Source: Allium sativum
Lineage: Eukaryota; Streptophyta; Magnoliopsida; Asparagales; Amaryllidaceae
Reading direction: 5' to 3'
NCBI GenBank assembly: GCA_030737875.1
Contig: CM060923.1
Span: 497,390,453 to 497,454,452 of the forward strand
Length of the DNA: 64,000 nt
Part shown: one piece after another, positions 1 through 10,051 of the stretch
Numbering within the stretch: position 1 is the first letter of the stretch
Layout of the letters: every line of letters starts with the position of its first letter
Translations under genes and position numbers: made by a program
Notes under the pieces: model-generated
Database searches by the model: none
The model's input: only the letters and a program-made list of their open reading frames with translations
What the model was told of the DNA's origin: nothing

Positions 1-323
1 ATCTTTTGATTCCCGCTATCAAACTTCGATTGGTCGGATTCGTTAGAAAGATATTACCAATTAGATTCCATTATTTTTGGTTTCACTAAAATCTGGATTG
101 TTTTGCACCCGGTATATTCAATTGAAGTTTGAAATCGAATTATCGAACTACCGCACTATTTTCAATTCTATATATAATTTTAATTAATTATATTCGTTTT
201 CAAATGTCGATTCAACTCAGTTTTCATCGCCATTGTTTAAAATATTTATTTTAAATATTTAAAATCCATTATTTTAGCCAATTTAAAAATTTTAAATTGG
301 TTCAGATTTTCTGGGTCGTTACA
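1..323 (-). repeat. A1 3' LTR, 3' part missing beyond the window edge
   Basis: Nearly identical to 10637..10958. It ends on the plus strand with GGGTCGTTACA, which on the element strand is the TGTAACGACCC start of the LTR, directly beside the polypurine tract. Confidence 0.93.
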
Positions 324-336
324 ATCTCCCCCACTT
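324..336 (-). promoter_or_regulatory. A1 polypurine tract
   Basis: The element strand reads AAGTGGGGGAGAT immediately before the 3' LTR, the usual place for plus-strand DNA priming. The same tract is found at 31163..31175 and 45632..45644; B1 has a one-base variant at 20852..20864. Confidence 0.85.
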
Positions 337-340
337 AAAA

Positions 341-358
341 CTTTTCGTCCCCGAAAAG
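341..358 (-). other. Pre-polypurine-tract hairpin, A1
   Basis: CTTTTCG and CGAAAAG form perfect 7-bp arms around TCCC. The same stem is at 20869..20886 (B1) and 45649..45666 (D1). C1 has a changed but still pairable version near 31183, and family G keeps the core at 51388..51401. Position and conservation suggest an RNA or priming signal; the role is unknown. The rest of 337..573 is AT-rich 3' untranslated sequence. Confidence 0.6.
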
Positions 359-573
359 GAATAAAGTCGAAAGTGGTTTGATAAATCTACAACCACACAA
401 TACAACAACCAATTTGTTTTCAACCTTTCTAAAATATTCTGATCAAATCCTATATTCCTTCAAAAATCATTTAGAGTATAGAATAAATAGTGCACATCCA
501 TAGGAATTAAATTGCAATAGAATAGAGAATTAAATGGTGAGGTAAAGTATGGTAAGTATAGCTTGCACCGGAG

Positions 574-3500
574 TCAATCAGAGATATCTACTCGGCATCT
601 GGGATAAGCTTTCTGAATGCTCTCCTCGGTTTCCCAAGTACAATCTCTTGGATCTCCACTTCATTGCACTTTGACTAAGTGAACCTTCTTGTTTCTCAGC
701 TCTTTGGTTTCTTTGCCGATAATCTTTAGCGGCTCTCGCCTCACAGCTAATTCTGGAGTAATTTCAATATCCTGCTGAGCTGCTTCTTCCACGACCAAGT
801 CTGGATCATGAACGTGCTTTCGAAGTTGAGATATATGAAATACATCATGCACTCCAGGCAACCAGTCAGGCAGTTTGACTTTATATGCGAGAGTTCCAAT
901 CCGTTCCAGAATAGGAAACGGACCAATGAATTTGGGTGCCAACTTTCCAGTTTTACCGAACCGGATAACTCCTCTCATCGGCAATACTTTCAAATATACA
1001 TAGTCGCCAACTTCAAAGGATATATCTCTTCTTCTTCTATCAGCATAGCTCTTTTGTCGGCTTTGAGCGGCGAGTAATCTCTTCTTAATAAAATCGACTT
1101 TGTCGGCAGCTTCTCGAATCATATCGGGACCCAACACAAGTCTATTTCCAGGCTCGACCCAACAAGCAGGAGATCTGCAAGGTCTACCATACAATGCTTC
1201 GAATGGCGTCATTGTCAGGCTCGCCTGGTAGCTGTTGTTATAAGAGAATTCAGCCAAATGTAGATGGTCTTCCCATGATCCACCGAAATCTATAACACAA
1301 GCCCGCAATAGATCTTCTAAAATGCGATTCACCCTCTCAGTCTGACCGTCTGTCTGAGGATGATAAGCGGTGCTCAAGTTTAACTTCGTTCCCAGCTCGA
1401 CTTGAAATGCTTCCCAGAATTTACTAGTGAATATCGTATCTCTATCATTGACTATGCTGAGCGGCACTCCATGCAGTCTAACTATTTCCCTGAAGTATAT
1501 CTGCGCCAGACTCTGAGCGGTTCTGTTTGATTTGACAGGTATGAAATGGGCGGTCTTCGTGAAGCGATCTACGATCACCCAAATACTGTCATTTCCTTTT
1601 CTGGTTCTGGGCAGACCATCAATGAAATCCATAGAAATATGCTCCCACTTCCAACCAGGAACTTCCAGTGGTTGTAATAATCCAGCCAATTTCTGTTGGT
1701 CGCTCTTGACTAGCTGGCAAGTAGGGCATCGGCTTACATATAAAGAAATGTCCCTTTTCATCGACTTCCACCAGAAAGTGCGTTTAATGTCATTATACAT
1801 TTTGCTTACTCCTGGATGGATACTGAGTTTTGACTTGTGGCATTCATCCAGTACTTCCTTTCGAAGTTCAGGAATGTTAGGAACGCATATTCGACCTTTG
1901 AGCCTTAGAATCCCCTCATTATCAACTTGAAAACTCGAGGGTTCGCCTTGTTGAATTATCCCTCTGATTTTCTGAATGAAGTGATCATCCTCCTGAAGAG
2001 CAGATATCTTATCTAGCAATGAAGTCGTGATAATAAAACTGGCGATCATTACATTCTTTCTGCTTAATGCATCGGCCACGACATTGGCTTTTCCTGGAGT
2101 ATATATAATTTCAAAGTCATATGCTGCAAGAAACTCCAGCCAACGCTGCTGTCTCAGATTTAAGTCCTTCTGAGTGAACAGATACTTTAACGACTGGTGA
2201 TCTGTAAACGGTTCAAATCTCTCTCCTAGAAGATAGTGTCTCCAGATTTTCAAAGAGAATATGATAGCCAATAACTCAAGATCATGAGTTACGTAGTTTT
2301 TCTCGTGTGGTTTCAGTTGACGGCTAGCATAAGCAATTACTTGACCTCTTTGCATTAACACTGCGCCAAGGCCTTCTCTAGAAGCATCAGTCCAGACTTT
2401 TAAATCTTGGTTGCCATCGATGATGGTTAACACTGGAGCTGTCGTTAATCTTAACTTTAGCTCTTCGAAAGCCTCCTCACTTTCTTGAGTCCATTTGAAC
2501 TTAGAATGCTTCTTTGTAAGCTTCGTTAAGTGGCCAGATATCTTAGAAAAGTCTTTAACGAACTTCCGATAATAGCTAGCCAATCCGAGAAAGCTGCGGA
2601 CTTCAGTGGGAGTACTGGGCTGTTTCCAATTCTGAATAGCTGTGATTTTGCTTAGATCCACAGCGATTCCATCTTTCGATACGACATGGCCCAGAAATTT
2701 CACTTCCTCTTGCCAGAATATACATTTGGAAAATTTGGCTTTCAATACATTCCTTCTGAGGATTTCCAAAACCTGTTCCAGATGCTTCTCATGTTCGGCC
2801 TTTGATTTAGAGAAGATTAGAATATCGTCAATAAAAACCAGAACAAATTTATTCAATACTCCTCTGAATACTCTGTTCATTAGATCGACGAAATAAGCTG
2901 GAGCGTTACATAAGCCGAATGGCATTACTAACCACTCGTAGAATAAGTCGGGGCCTCTGAATGCTGTCATTGGAACACACTCTTCGGCAATTCGAAGTTG
3001 ATGGAAACCTGTAGCTAGGTCCATTCGTGAAAATACTTGTGCTCCATTTAATCGATCCAACAAATCATCAATCCGCGGCAACGGATATTTATTCTTTATT
3101 GTCTGCTTGTTCAGATCACGATAATCCACGCATAGTCGTAGAGTACCGTCAGATTTTGGGACAAATACCACTGCTGCACCCCAATCAGAGAAACTAGGCC
3201 TGATCAGACCCTTCCATACTAGCTGTCTTGTTTGATTGTCTAATTCCTCCTTCTCTTTCAAGGACATTCTTCGAATAGCGTGAACTACCAGTCTTGCATT
3301 GGGAATTAAAGCAATCTTGAAATCTATTTCTCTCTGCGGAGGTAAGCGAACAACTTCCTCGAACACATCCGCATAGTTTTTGACGATAGGAATGTCTTTG
3401 ATGAGATCGGGAATATTCTCAGTGATTTCAGGAACATTTTCAATTGGGGCTGGAGAAACATTTAGAGCCGCCCAGAAGTCTTTTCTATTAGCATTCTGAC

Positions 3501-4815
3501 CTTCACAAGGAATGGTTATATAATCACCTGATTTAATCTTTGCCTTTACGATTCTGTCGGCGCATTTAACTTCAGCTTCATATTTGGTCAACCAGTCTAA
3601 CCCCAAGATAAGATCAAACTCTTTAAAATTCATGACGACTGCGATGGTAGGAAACCGATAACGAGAGAAAGAAACCGGCACTCCACAAACCCAACTGAGA
3701 TCAATGGAACCCCCAACCGGATTCTGGACAGTCATTGGTTCCTTGAGCTTTTTCAAATTCAAATCCAGTTTCTTAGCTGCATCTTTGGCAATGAAACTTC
3801 GTGACGCGCCAGTGTCAAACAGTACTTTAACTGGGATGTCTTTGACATTTAGCGTGCCTTCTAAAACATCTGGCCTTTCCTGAATAGACGAAGATGCAGG
3901 CACTTCTGCCACTTCGTTTACATGTACTGCTTTAGGCTTTCTGAATAGCGGGCAGGCCTTTGAAAGATGACCGAACTGATGGAATTGACTGCACTTTCTA
4001 TTCTCTTGAAATCCCTTCTTGGATTGAAACCCGCCTCTTAATCGCTTCATTAAGGGTCCGCAGTTAATCGACAAATGCCCGGGCTTCTTACAGTTACTGC
4101 AAATGGTAGTCGTTCCCTGCCCTTTCTCAGATTCAGCCCTTTTGCGATTGGCAACGGGCTTTTTACGGATCTCAGACGTCGTAATAGCTTCAGGAGTATC
4201 AGTTTCCGACTCTGCTATGTCACTAGAACTGACTTCTTCTTCGTCGCATAACATTCCTTTCTTATGGAGATCTTCATACTGGTAAGCCATATAAATCATT
4301 TCAGAAAAAGGAAGCTTCACGTGCCCCAATACTTTATTCTGGTATTTCCTTTGAAGCCCGTGAATAAATCTCATATTTTTCCTCTTCGGATTTTGAATTA
4401 GATGAGGAGCAAAGTGAGCAAGTTCATTGAATTTCTTGTGATATTCTGGGATGGTCATATCGCCTTGAATCAAATAAGAAAATTCATCACTTAATCTCTC
4501 GGTTGCTTCGGGAGGAGTAAATCTCTCTAGGAAAATCACTTTGAATCTGTCCCAGGTGATATCACCTTCTGGATTATCTTTGATGATTGTTTCCCACTAG
4601 ATTAAAGCTTCTTCTTTGAGCGCCCAAGATGCTACTAACCGTTTCTGGTCATCTCTCAGCTGGATATGCTCAAAGATTCTTTCGACAGAACTCAACCAAG
4701 CTTGAGTTTGAATAATAGATTCATTGCCCGAGAATTGCGCTCCGTTCAGATTTCGATATTTCTTTAATAGAGCCTCTAGATCGGGTTCTGTATTCCTTCT
4801 GTTTCTGGCACTCAT
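574..4815 (-). pseudogene. gag-pol: Ty3/gypsy gag-pol polyprotein with chromodomain-like end; two in-frame stops
   Basis: One frame from ATG at 4815 to TGA at 574..576, 1413 codons, broken by TAG at codon 73 (4597..4599) and TGA at codon 1385 (661..663). Gag comes first. A CCHC knuckle follows at about 239-252. A second knuckle at about 275-288 has Phe where its second Cys should be. The protease motif DTGA is near 334, RT FIDD at 661-664, and RNase H acidic residues near 810, 847 and 872. The integrase zinc residues are His993, His1000, Cys1030 and Cys1033, with catalytic Asp1063, Asp1124 and Glu1160 (35 residues between the last two). A GPF-type module and a chromodomain-like tail follow, as in the Tekay/Del group. 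Both stops fall where the family has Trp, so each is a single G-to-A change. The protein would act in cytoplasmic particles and in chromosomal integration. Pol catalytic motifs are intact, so decay is very recent. The open part usually seen, 661..4539, begins at GTG and is only the segment between the stops. Confidence 0.95.
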
Positions 4816-5055
4816 TTTTCTAGTACTTCTGCAATTAGCAGATCAAGTGTCAGGTCACAGAAAAGAAAATTTTCAAACATAGAAACATATACTTCAAATG
4901 TAAATGTGTCTATCGAGGTGTAATTTCATTCTGCTTTACTCATACTAGGATATTACTGATCCTATCTGTATGGAGTCACCCGTCCTAGAACACTACTGGT
5001 TCTATTTCTGACGAGTTCGTTCAAATGTTATATTCCAGAACTAAGCTTAACCAAA
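4816..5055 (-). other. A1 leader between primer site and gag
   Basis: The 240 bp between the primer site and the gag ATG contain no coding motif. Similar TACTAGGATAT-type sequence precedes the primer sites of B1, C1 and D1 (for example around 21760 and 55760), so this short leader is shared by the coding and non-coding elements. Confidence 0.6.
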
Positions 5056-5067
5056 GCTCTGATACCA
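5056..5067 (-). promoter_or_regulatory. A1 primer-binding site, tRNA-iMet type
   Basis: The element strand reads TGGTATCAGAGC, the standard initiator-Met tRNA complement of plant Ty3/gypsy elements, three bases after the LTR end at 5071. Confidence 0.92.
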
Positions 5068-7394
5068 CGTTGAGACGACCCGAATTCCCGTTCTCACGGA
5101 AACAAGGTTATCTTTTGGAATATAACACAGAAACATATAATAGCAGAACAGAATTAAATAAATACACCAGAATGAACAACAAAATATACTGGATAAAAGT
5201 AATCATCAGAGTTACACAGTATACAGGATCTTACTTAGTACAAATACAGTTCAGCTATACATAAATGTCTACAGCGGAAATAAACAACATATGTACAATA
5301 GGAGCTGAACAGCATAAAAAGAATAAATGATAGAATCCATCTTCAGCTCCAGCTATCCAGAAAGAACCAGCTAAACCTGAATACAAGGCTGCCCATGTGG
5401 AAAAAAGGGGCACCCGAGTTTGAGAGTGAAAACAAACTACGAGTCAGTCATGGGACTGGTATGAGAAATCTACTCAACACATATATAATATGGCAAATCA
5501 CAGGACCACGCCACTTTTGTGGAACGGGTTTACTCCATTGGATTGCCAGTGCTTTAAAACAAATCTTTCTTTTAAACATCGCTATGCTTCTTATAAAAAT
5601 GAAGCCATTATAAGACTCAGTTCCCATCACACAATGCAACGCAAACCGGAGGATAGAGTTTTACCTTATAACGGCCAAAATATGCTTGATACGAATAAAA
5701 CAAAGGCATTTGGTATTATGACTAGTGTTCATATGTTTCAAAAACAATTTCAATCATAACTATCAATCATAGACGGCATGGGTACCATATATCATGTCGC
5801 CATATATATATACAATCAAAACCGCACGATGTCGTATTTGGAAATTGGATTTCCGTCGTGAACCAAGGCAAAAGATAGTCCTTACCGAATTCGAGACGCT
5901 CTAGCCCGTGTCTCAGGATCAGAGCTCGAGTGACCCTAGAATCGTCAGGGCCGGTCCACCGATGTGGATTAAAATTCCTGAACAATACGTTTCCCCGCCC
6001 TTTGGGGCGTCAACGAGCCAACGAATGACTCCATCGGACCCGGATCGTTCGATCAAACCGAGGCGCCTCGCAACAGCAACAACCACATAGGTGAAAAGTA
6101 TATAAATGTCAGGGCTGGTAGGTCACTGACACCACCCTAGCTAGAAGAAAACGCATGTCCTCCCTGAGGTCCTTTCTCCCGTTTTAGGTTCATACCGGGG
6201 TGTGAGGCTCGCGAATTCACGTTATACACAAAGCTACGCCACACAGGCGGTGCTTTGATCATCACCACAAGACTTTGCTTTTCAACAGAAGCCCTGATCA
6301 TTGTATCTTAGCATGCCACACAGGCAATTCACACCGTGCAACTGATGGCTACCAATCACACAGAACAAATTCCCATGTCGGACACACAGTCCATTTACAA
6401 GTCCGTTCTGGGTCTGAACGAAACCGGAGGCACTAAATACCTCGCAAACCCTTCGACCAACACGTACGTCTGGACGATCACCACTCATTATCCATATTTC
6501 GGGATGCCTCCCAATCAGGACCTCGGTTACCATCCAAACGAGGTGAAGATTTCCGGTCTTCGACCATCGTCTTCATCTTCGACTTTCAATCGTCGGTCAA
6601 TTATTCGAAATGAGAATTAACTCGGCCTTTTCAAATAATTCACGTATATTTAGAATTTCAAATCGATTTATTTCGATGGTTAAATTATTCGACAACACCA
6701 ATTGTGTTCTTTAATGTAATTTTCACACCAAACACATTCAACCATCAAACATCACATAAATCAAGCAAATTCAGTTTATTTCCATTTCATATCGCTTATG
6801 ATATTTTATAACTATTTATCGCTATTTTTATTTATTTTAAAATAGCCATTTTATTCAAAACGATGCTTCGGGCCATAAGGCGGCCGTGGCGCTGTTTTCC
6901 TTCAGATTTGATTTACACATATCTGAAAATCTAACCGTTGGATCCTCACAAAATTTACATCATTAGAAAGGTCTTTTCAAAACGAATCCAACGGTTCCAG
7001 TTTCGGGAAAATCCGACGGTCGGATCTCCCGGTACAATCGTTTGAAGTTTCGATTTCAAAATACGAACTGCAGCGTCGTTATTCGATTAAATATAATTTT
7101 ATTTATATATATAAATAAATATAATCGTTTCTGGCGCTGTTTTTCTTCAGATTTGAATTAAACATTCCAGACAATCCAACCGTTGGATTTTTACAAGGTT
7201 GGTGCCGTTGGAAAGATTATTCCAAGGCGAACCCGACGGTTGAGGTTTCGGGAAAATCCAATGGTCGGATTTCCCGTACTAGTCGTTTGAAATCACGGTT
7301 TCAAAATACGAACTGCACGGCCTCGTTTCGTTTTAATTTTATTTATATTTATATAGTTATATAAATATAGTTTATTCAATGATTTCCATATCGT

Positions 7395-7660
7395 TTTCAC
7401 TTCAAAAAAATTTCTAACACCTTAAATTTTGGAAAAATTTCGCCATAACCTCCCCTGCACCGGGAGCGTCGGGAAATCGCAAATAGCGTCCCGGTCCTTC
7501 TAATCTCAAAAAGAAAAAGAAAAAGCCAAGCGGCTAGCCAACAGGCTCAAAATCATCACCCAAACAAATCAGTAAATGTGTACCTATTTGTCGGGCACAA
7601 AATTTTATTCCTCTTCTCTAGCCCCTTTGCTATAACCTGTTCAATGAATATGCATGTACA
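7395..7660. repeat. Internal-region module lodged in the A1 LTR
   Basis: Shares GCCATAACCTCCC, AAAAGCCAAGCGGCTAGCCA and TACCTATTTGTCGGGC, in order, with the internal regions of B1 (20985..21260), C1 (31297..31560) and D1 (54960..55260). A2 also carries it in its LTR (61590..61850). In A1 it is LTR sequence rather than internal sequence. Confidence 0.8.
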
Positions 7661-7946
7661 TATATATACAGTCTATATCATTTTCCATTTTCTATTCAAC
7701 TTCATATTTGATTTCTATTTGGTTTAAAAACACCATTCATTCTAATGTTACATAAATAGGTGCAAATCATTTCATTAGCTAATTAATGAATATTTCAACT
7801 CTTATATGTTTATTTTGAACAAGTGGCTATTTTTAACACTTCATATTTTAACGATTTATGCATACAATAAAAATGTGATTTTTATGGTAAAACGATTCAT
7901 TTCAAAACACTATTTTTCTATACAGTTCATATAGTCGATAAAAGGT

Positions 7947-8700
7947 GATTTTTATTATCAAACAGTTTATTTCAAAATATGAATACCATTCAACACATGA
8001 ATTTCTAAACAACGGATGAATATCAATTCAACACATGAATGTTTTCTATAGTTTTTTTTATATATAGATAAAAATGTGATTTTTATTATCGAACAATTTA
8101 TTTCAAAATATGAATACCATTCAACACATGAATTTCTAAACAACGAATGAATATCAATTCAACACATGAAGGTTTTCTATAGTTTTTATATATAGATAAA
8201 AATGTGATTTTTATTATCGAACAATTTATTTCAAAATATGAATACCATTCAACACATGAATTTCTAAACAACGAATGAATATCAATTCAACACATGAATG
8301 TTTTCAATAGTTTTTATATATAGATAAAAATGTGATTTTTATTATCGAACAATTTATTTCAAAATATGAATACCATTCAACACATGAATTTCTAAACAAC
8401 GAATGAATATCAATTCAACACATGAAGGTTTTCTATAGTTTTTATATATAGATAAAAATGTGATTTTTATTATCGAACAATTTATTTCAAAATATGAATA
8501 CCATTCAACACATGAATTTCTAAACAACGAATGAATATCAATTCAACACATGAATGTTTTCAATAGTTTTTATATATAGATAAAAATGTGATTTTTATTA
8601 TCAAACAATTTATTTCAAAATATGAATACCATTCAACACATGAATTTCTAAACAACGAATGAATATCAATTCAACACATGAATGTTTTCTATATAAGGAA
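7947..8700. repeat. 128-bp tandem array with 256-bp higher order
   Basis: GATTTTTATTATC recurs at 7947, 8078, 8206, 8334, 8462 and 8590, which is 131 bp and then four steps of exactly 128. Four consecutive copies alternate between GAAGGTTTTCTATAG and GAATGTTTTCAATAG ends, so the later unit is a 256-bp dimer. A2 has only one copy of this segment near 62200. Confidence 0.9.
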
Positions 8701-9064
8701 TAAATATAGTTTAAGCATATGAAAATAATTCAAACACACAAATATTATTCAAAATTTCGGCAGCATAACGGCAGGGTAGTTACACCGGCACCGTCCCTAG
8801 TACGGCTCCTCGCTCTACCTTAAAACCTCGCGGTTTTTGACAATGGGAAACATGCATCTAGTTCGCACGCAGGCGGCATGTATATATTTATTTCATTTCC
8901 ACAAACTAATCCTATGTGGTTTCAACCAAATATTTCACAACCACAAATGGGTATTTTTCAACCACAATCAGCCAATATCAATCACAAACAATCCCAAACA
9001 ATCATTCAATTTTCACCACAATTTCAACCAATAAATATCGTCCATGGTTTGTGGACGAGGGGGC

Positions 9065-9098
<34 letters not shown>
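9065..9098. repeat. (TA)n microsatellite
   Basis: Pure TA run in the A1 LTR just after the CGTCCATGG/TGGACG inverted repeat. A2 has a shorter run at the same place (about 62645). Confidence 0.9.
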
Positions 9099-9099
<1 letters not shown>

Positions 9100-9271
9100 A
9101 TAGCAATTCACTTTCATTTTCAACACGTATATATATAAATTTTAAATCAGAAATCTCACCAATAGCTATCCAACTTCAAGACTCTTCTTAATAGAAATCT
9201 TCGCCTATTTGTCGCTTTCACCCGTATTCTCTACACATGTAAAAATAGAATTTTTTACTATGCTATTCAAT

Positions 9272-9540
9272 ATATAAAAATATGATTTTTACTTTTGCTT
9301 TCAACATATAAAAATATGATTTTCACTTTTGCTTTCAACATATAAAAATATGATTTTCACTTTTGCTTTCAACATATAAAAATATGATTTTTACTTTTGC
9401 TTTCAACATATAAAAATATGATTTTCACTTTTATAAAAATGCAGTTTTATTCTTTAAGAAAATGCAGTTTTATTCTTTAAGAAAATTCAATTTTATTCTT
9501 TAAGAAAATTCAGTTTTATTCTTTAAGAAATCAGTTCAGT
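9272..9540. repeat. 34-bp then 23-bp tandem arrays next to the candidate splice donor
   Basis: TATAAAAATATG recurs at 9272, 9307, 9341, 9375 and 9409 (34 bp). The CAG/CAA-TTTTATTCTTTAAG unit then recurs near 9441, 9464, 9487 and 9510 (23 bp). Poly-A/T and CAGTTTTA-rich sequence continues to about 9780. Confidence 0.85.
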
Positions 9541-9796
9541 TTTTAATTAATTTAATTTTTTTTTTAAAAAAAAACCTAGATCAGTTTTACTTATCTAAAA
9601 TAAAATCAGTTTTAAATTTTTAAAACCTAAATCAGTTTTAATTACCTAAAATTAATATCAGTTTTAAATTTTTAAAACCTAAATCAGTTTTTCTTTAAAA
9701 ACATAAAACGGTTTTAACTTTAAAAACATAAAACAGTTTTAACAGAATAAAATAAAAAAGAAAATAAATTAAATAAATAAAAAAGGGAATGCTCAC

Positions 9797-10051
9797 CGAT
9801 GTAGCTGCGAAAAAGGGGGGGTTTTCTGGTGGCGATCGACGGTTTCGATGGCGCGGTTGCTCGATGGTGTCGGCGGCTTCGAGGCTGGCGCGGCTTCTTC
9901 GCAGACGTCGCGACGAGGGTTGGGGGGCGCGGCTCTTCGTCGGCGTCGAGACGAGGGTTGGGGGGCGGCAGCGATTAGATCTAGGTTTTGCTTCTTCTTT
10001 TTTTTTTATCTGGGGAATGAATATGGAATCGGGGGGGGGGGGGGGGGCCAA
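9797..10051 (-). promoter_or_regulatory. A1 LTR GC-rich leader with C-box, candidate first exon
   Basis: On the element strand TTGGCC followed by a 17-base C run (to 10031) opens a GC- and CpG-rich stretch ending at the donor GTGAGC. The sequence upstream is A/T-rich (TAATAAAATAAAATAAA near 10095) and could serve as a TATA region. A repeated GACGAGGGTTGGGGGGCG (plus strand) sits inside. The frame through it is open but starts at TTG, so I do not call a gene. Confidence 0.5.

Larger units (their letters stand above)
5377..9796 (-). other. Candidate intron inside the A1 LTR
   Basis: The donor on the minus strand is ATCG/GTGAGC (GT at 9796..9795). The acceptor is TATTCAG/GTTTAG (AG at 5378..5377). 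The 4420 bp between are AT-rich, as in plant introns, and follow a GC-rich leader. Equivalent sites occur in A2, B1 and D1. Splicing would bring the promoter-proximal leader within a few hundred bases of gag. No transcript evidence is available. Confidence 0.45.

Noticed and set aside
661..4539. Separate pol gene starting at 4539
   Set aside because: The first codon is GTG inside the Gag domain; the frame continues upstream through a single stop to the ATG at 4815.
4597..4599. Programmed stop readthrough in gag
   Set aside because: The stop is in the middle of the Gag domain and the following bases do not resemble known plant readthrough contexts.
5056..5067. tRNA gene remnants at GCTCTGATACCA
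   Set aside because: Only the 12-base primer complement is present beside each LTR; no tRNA body.
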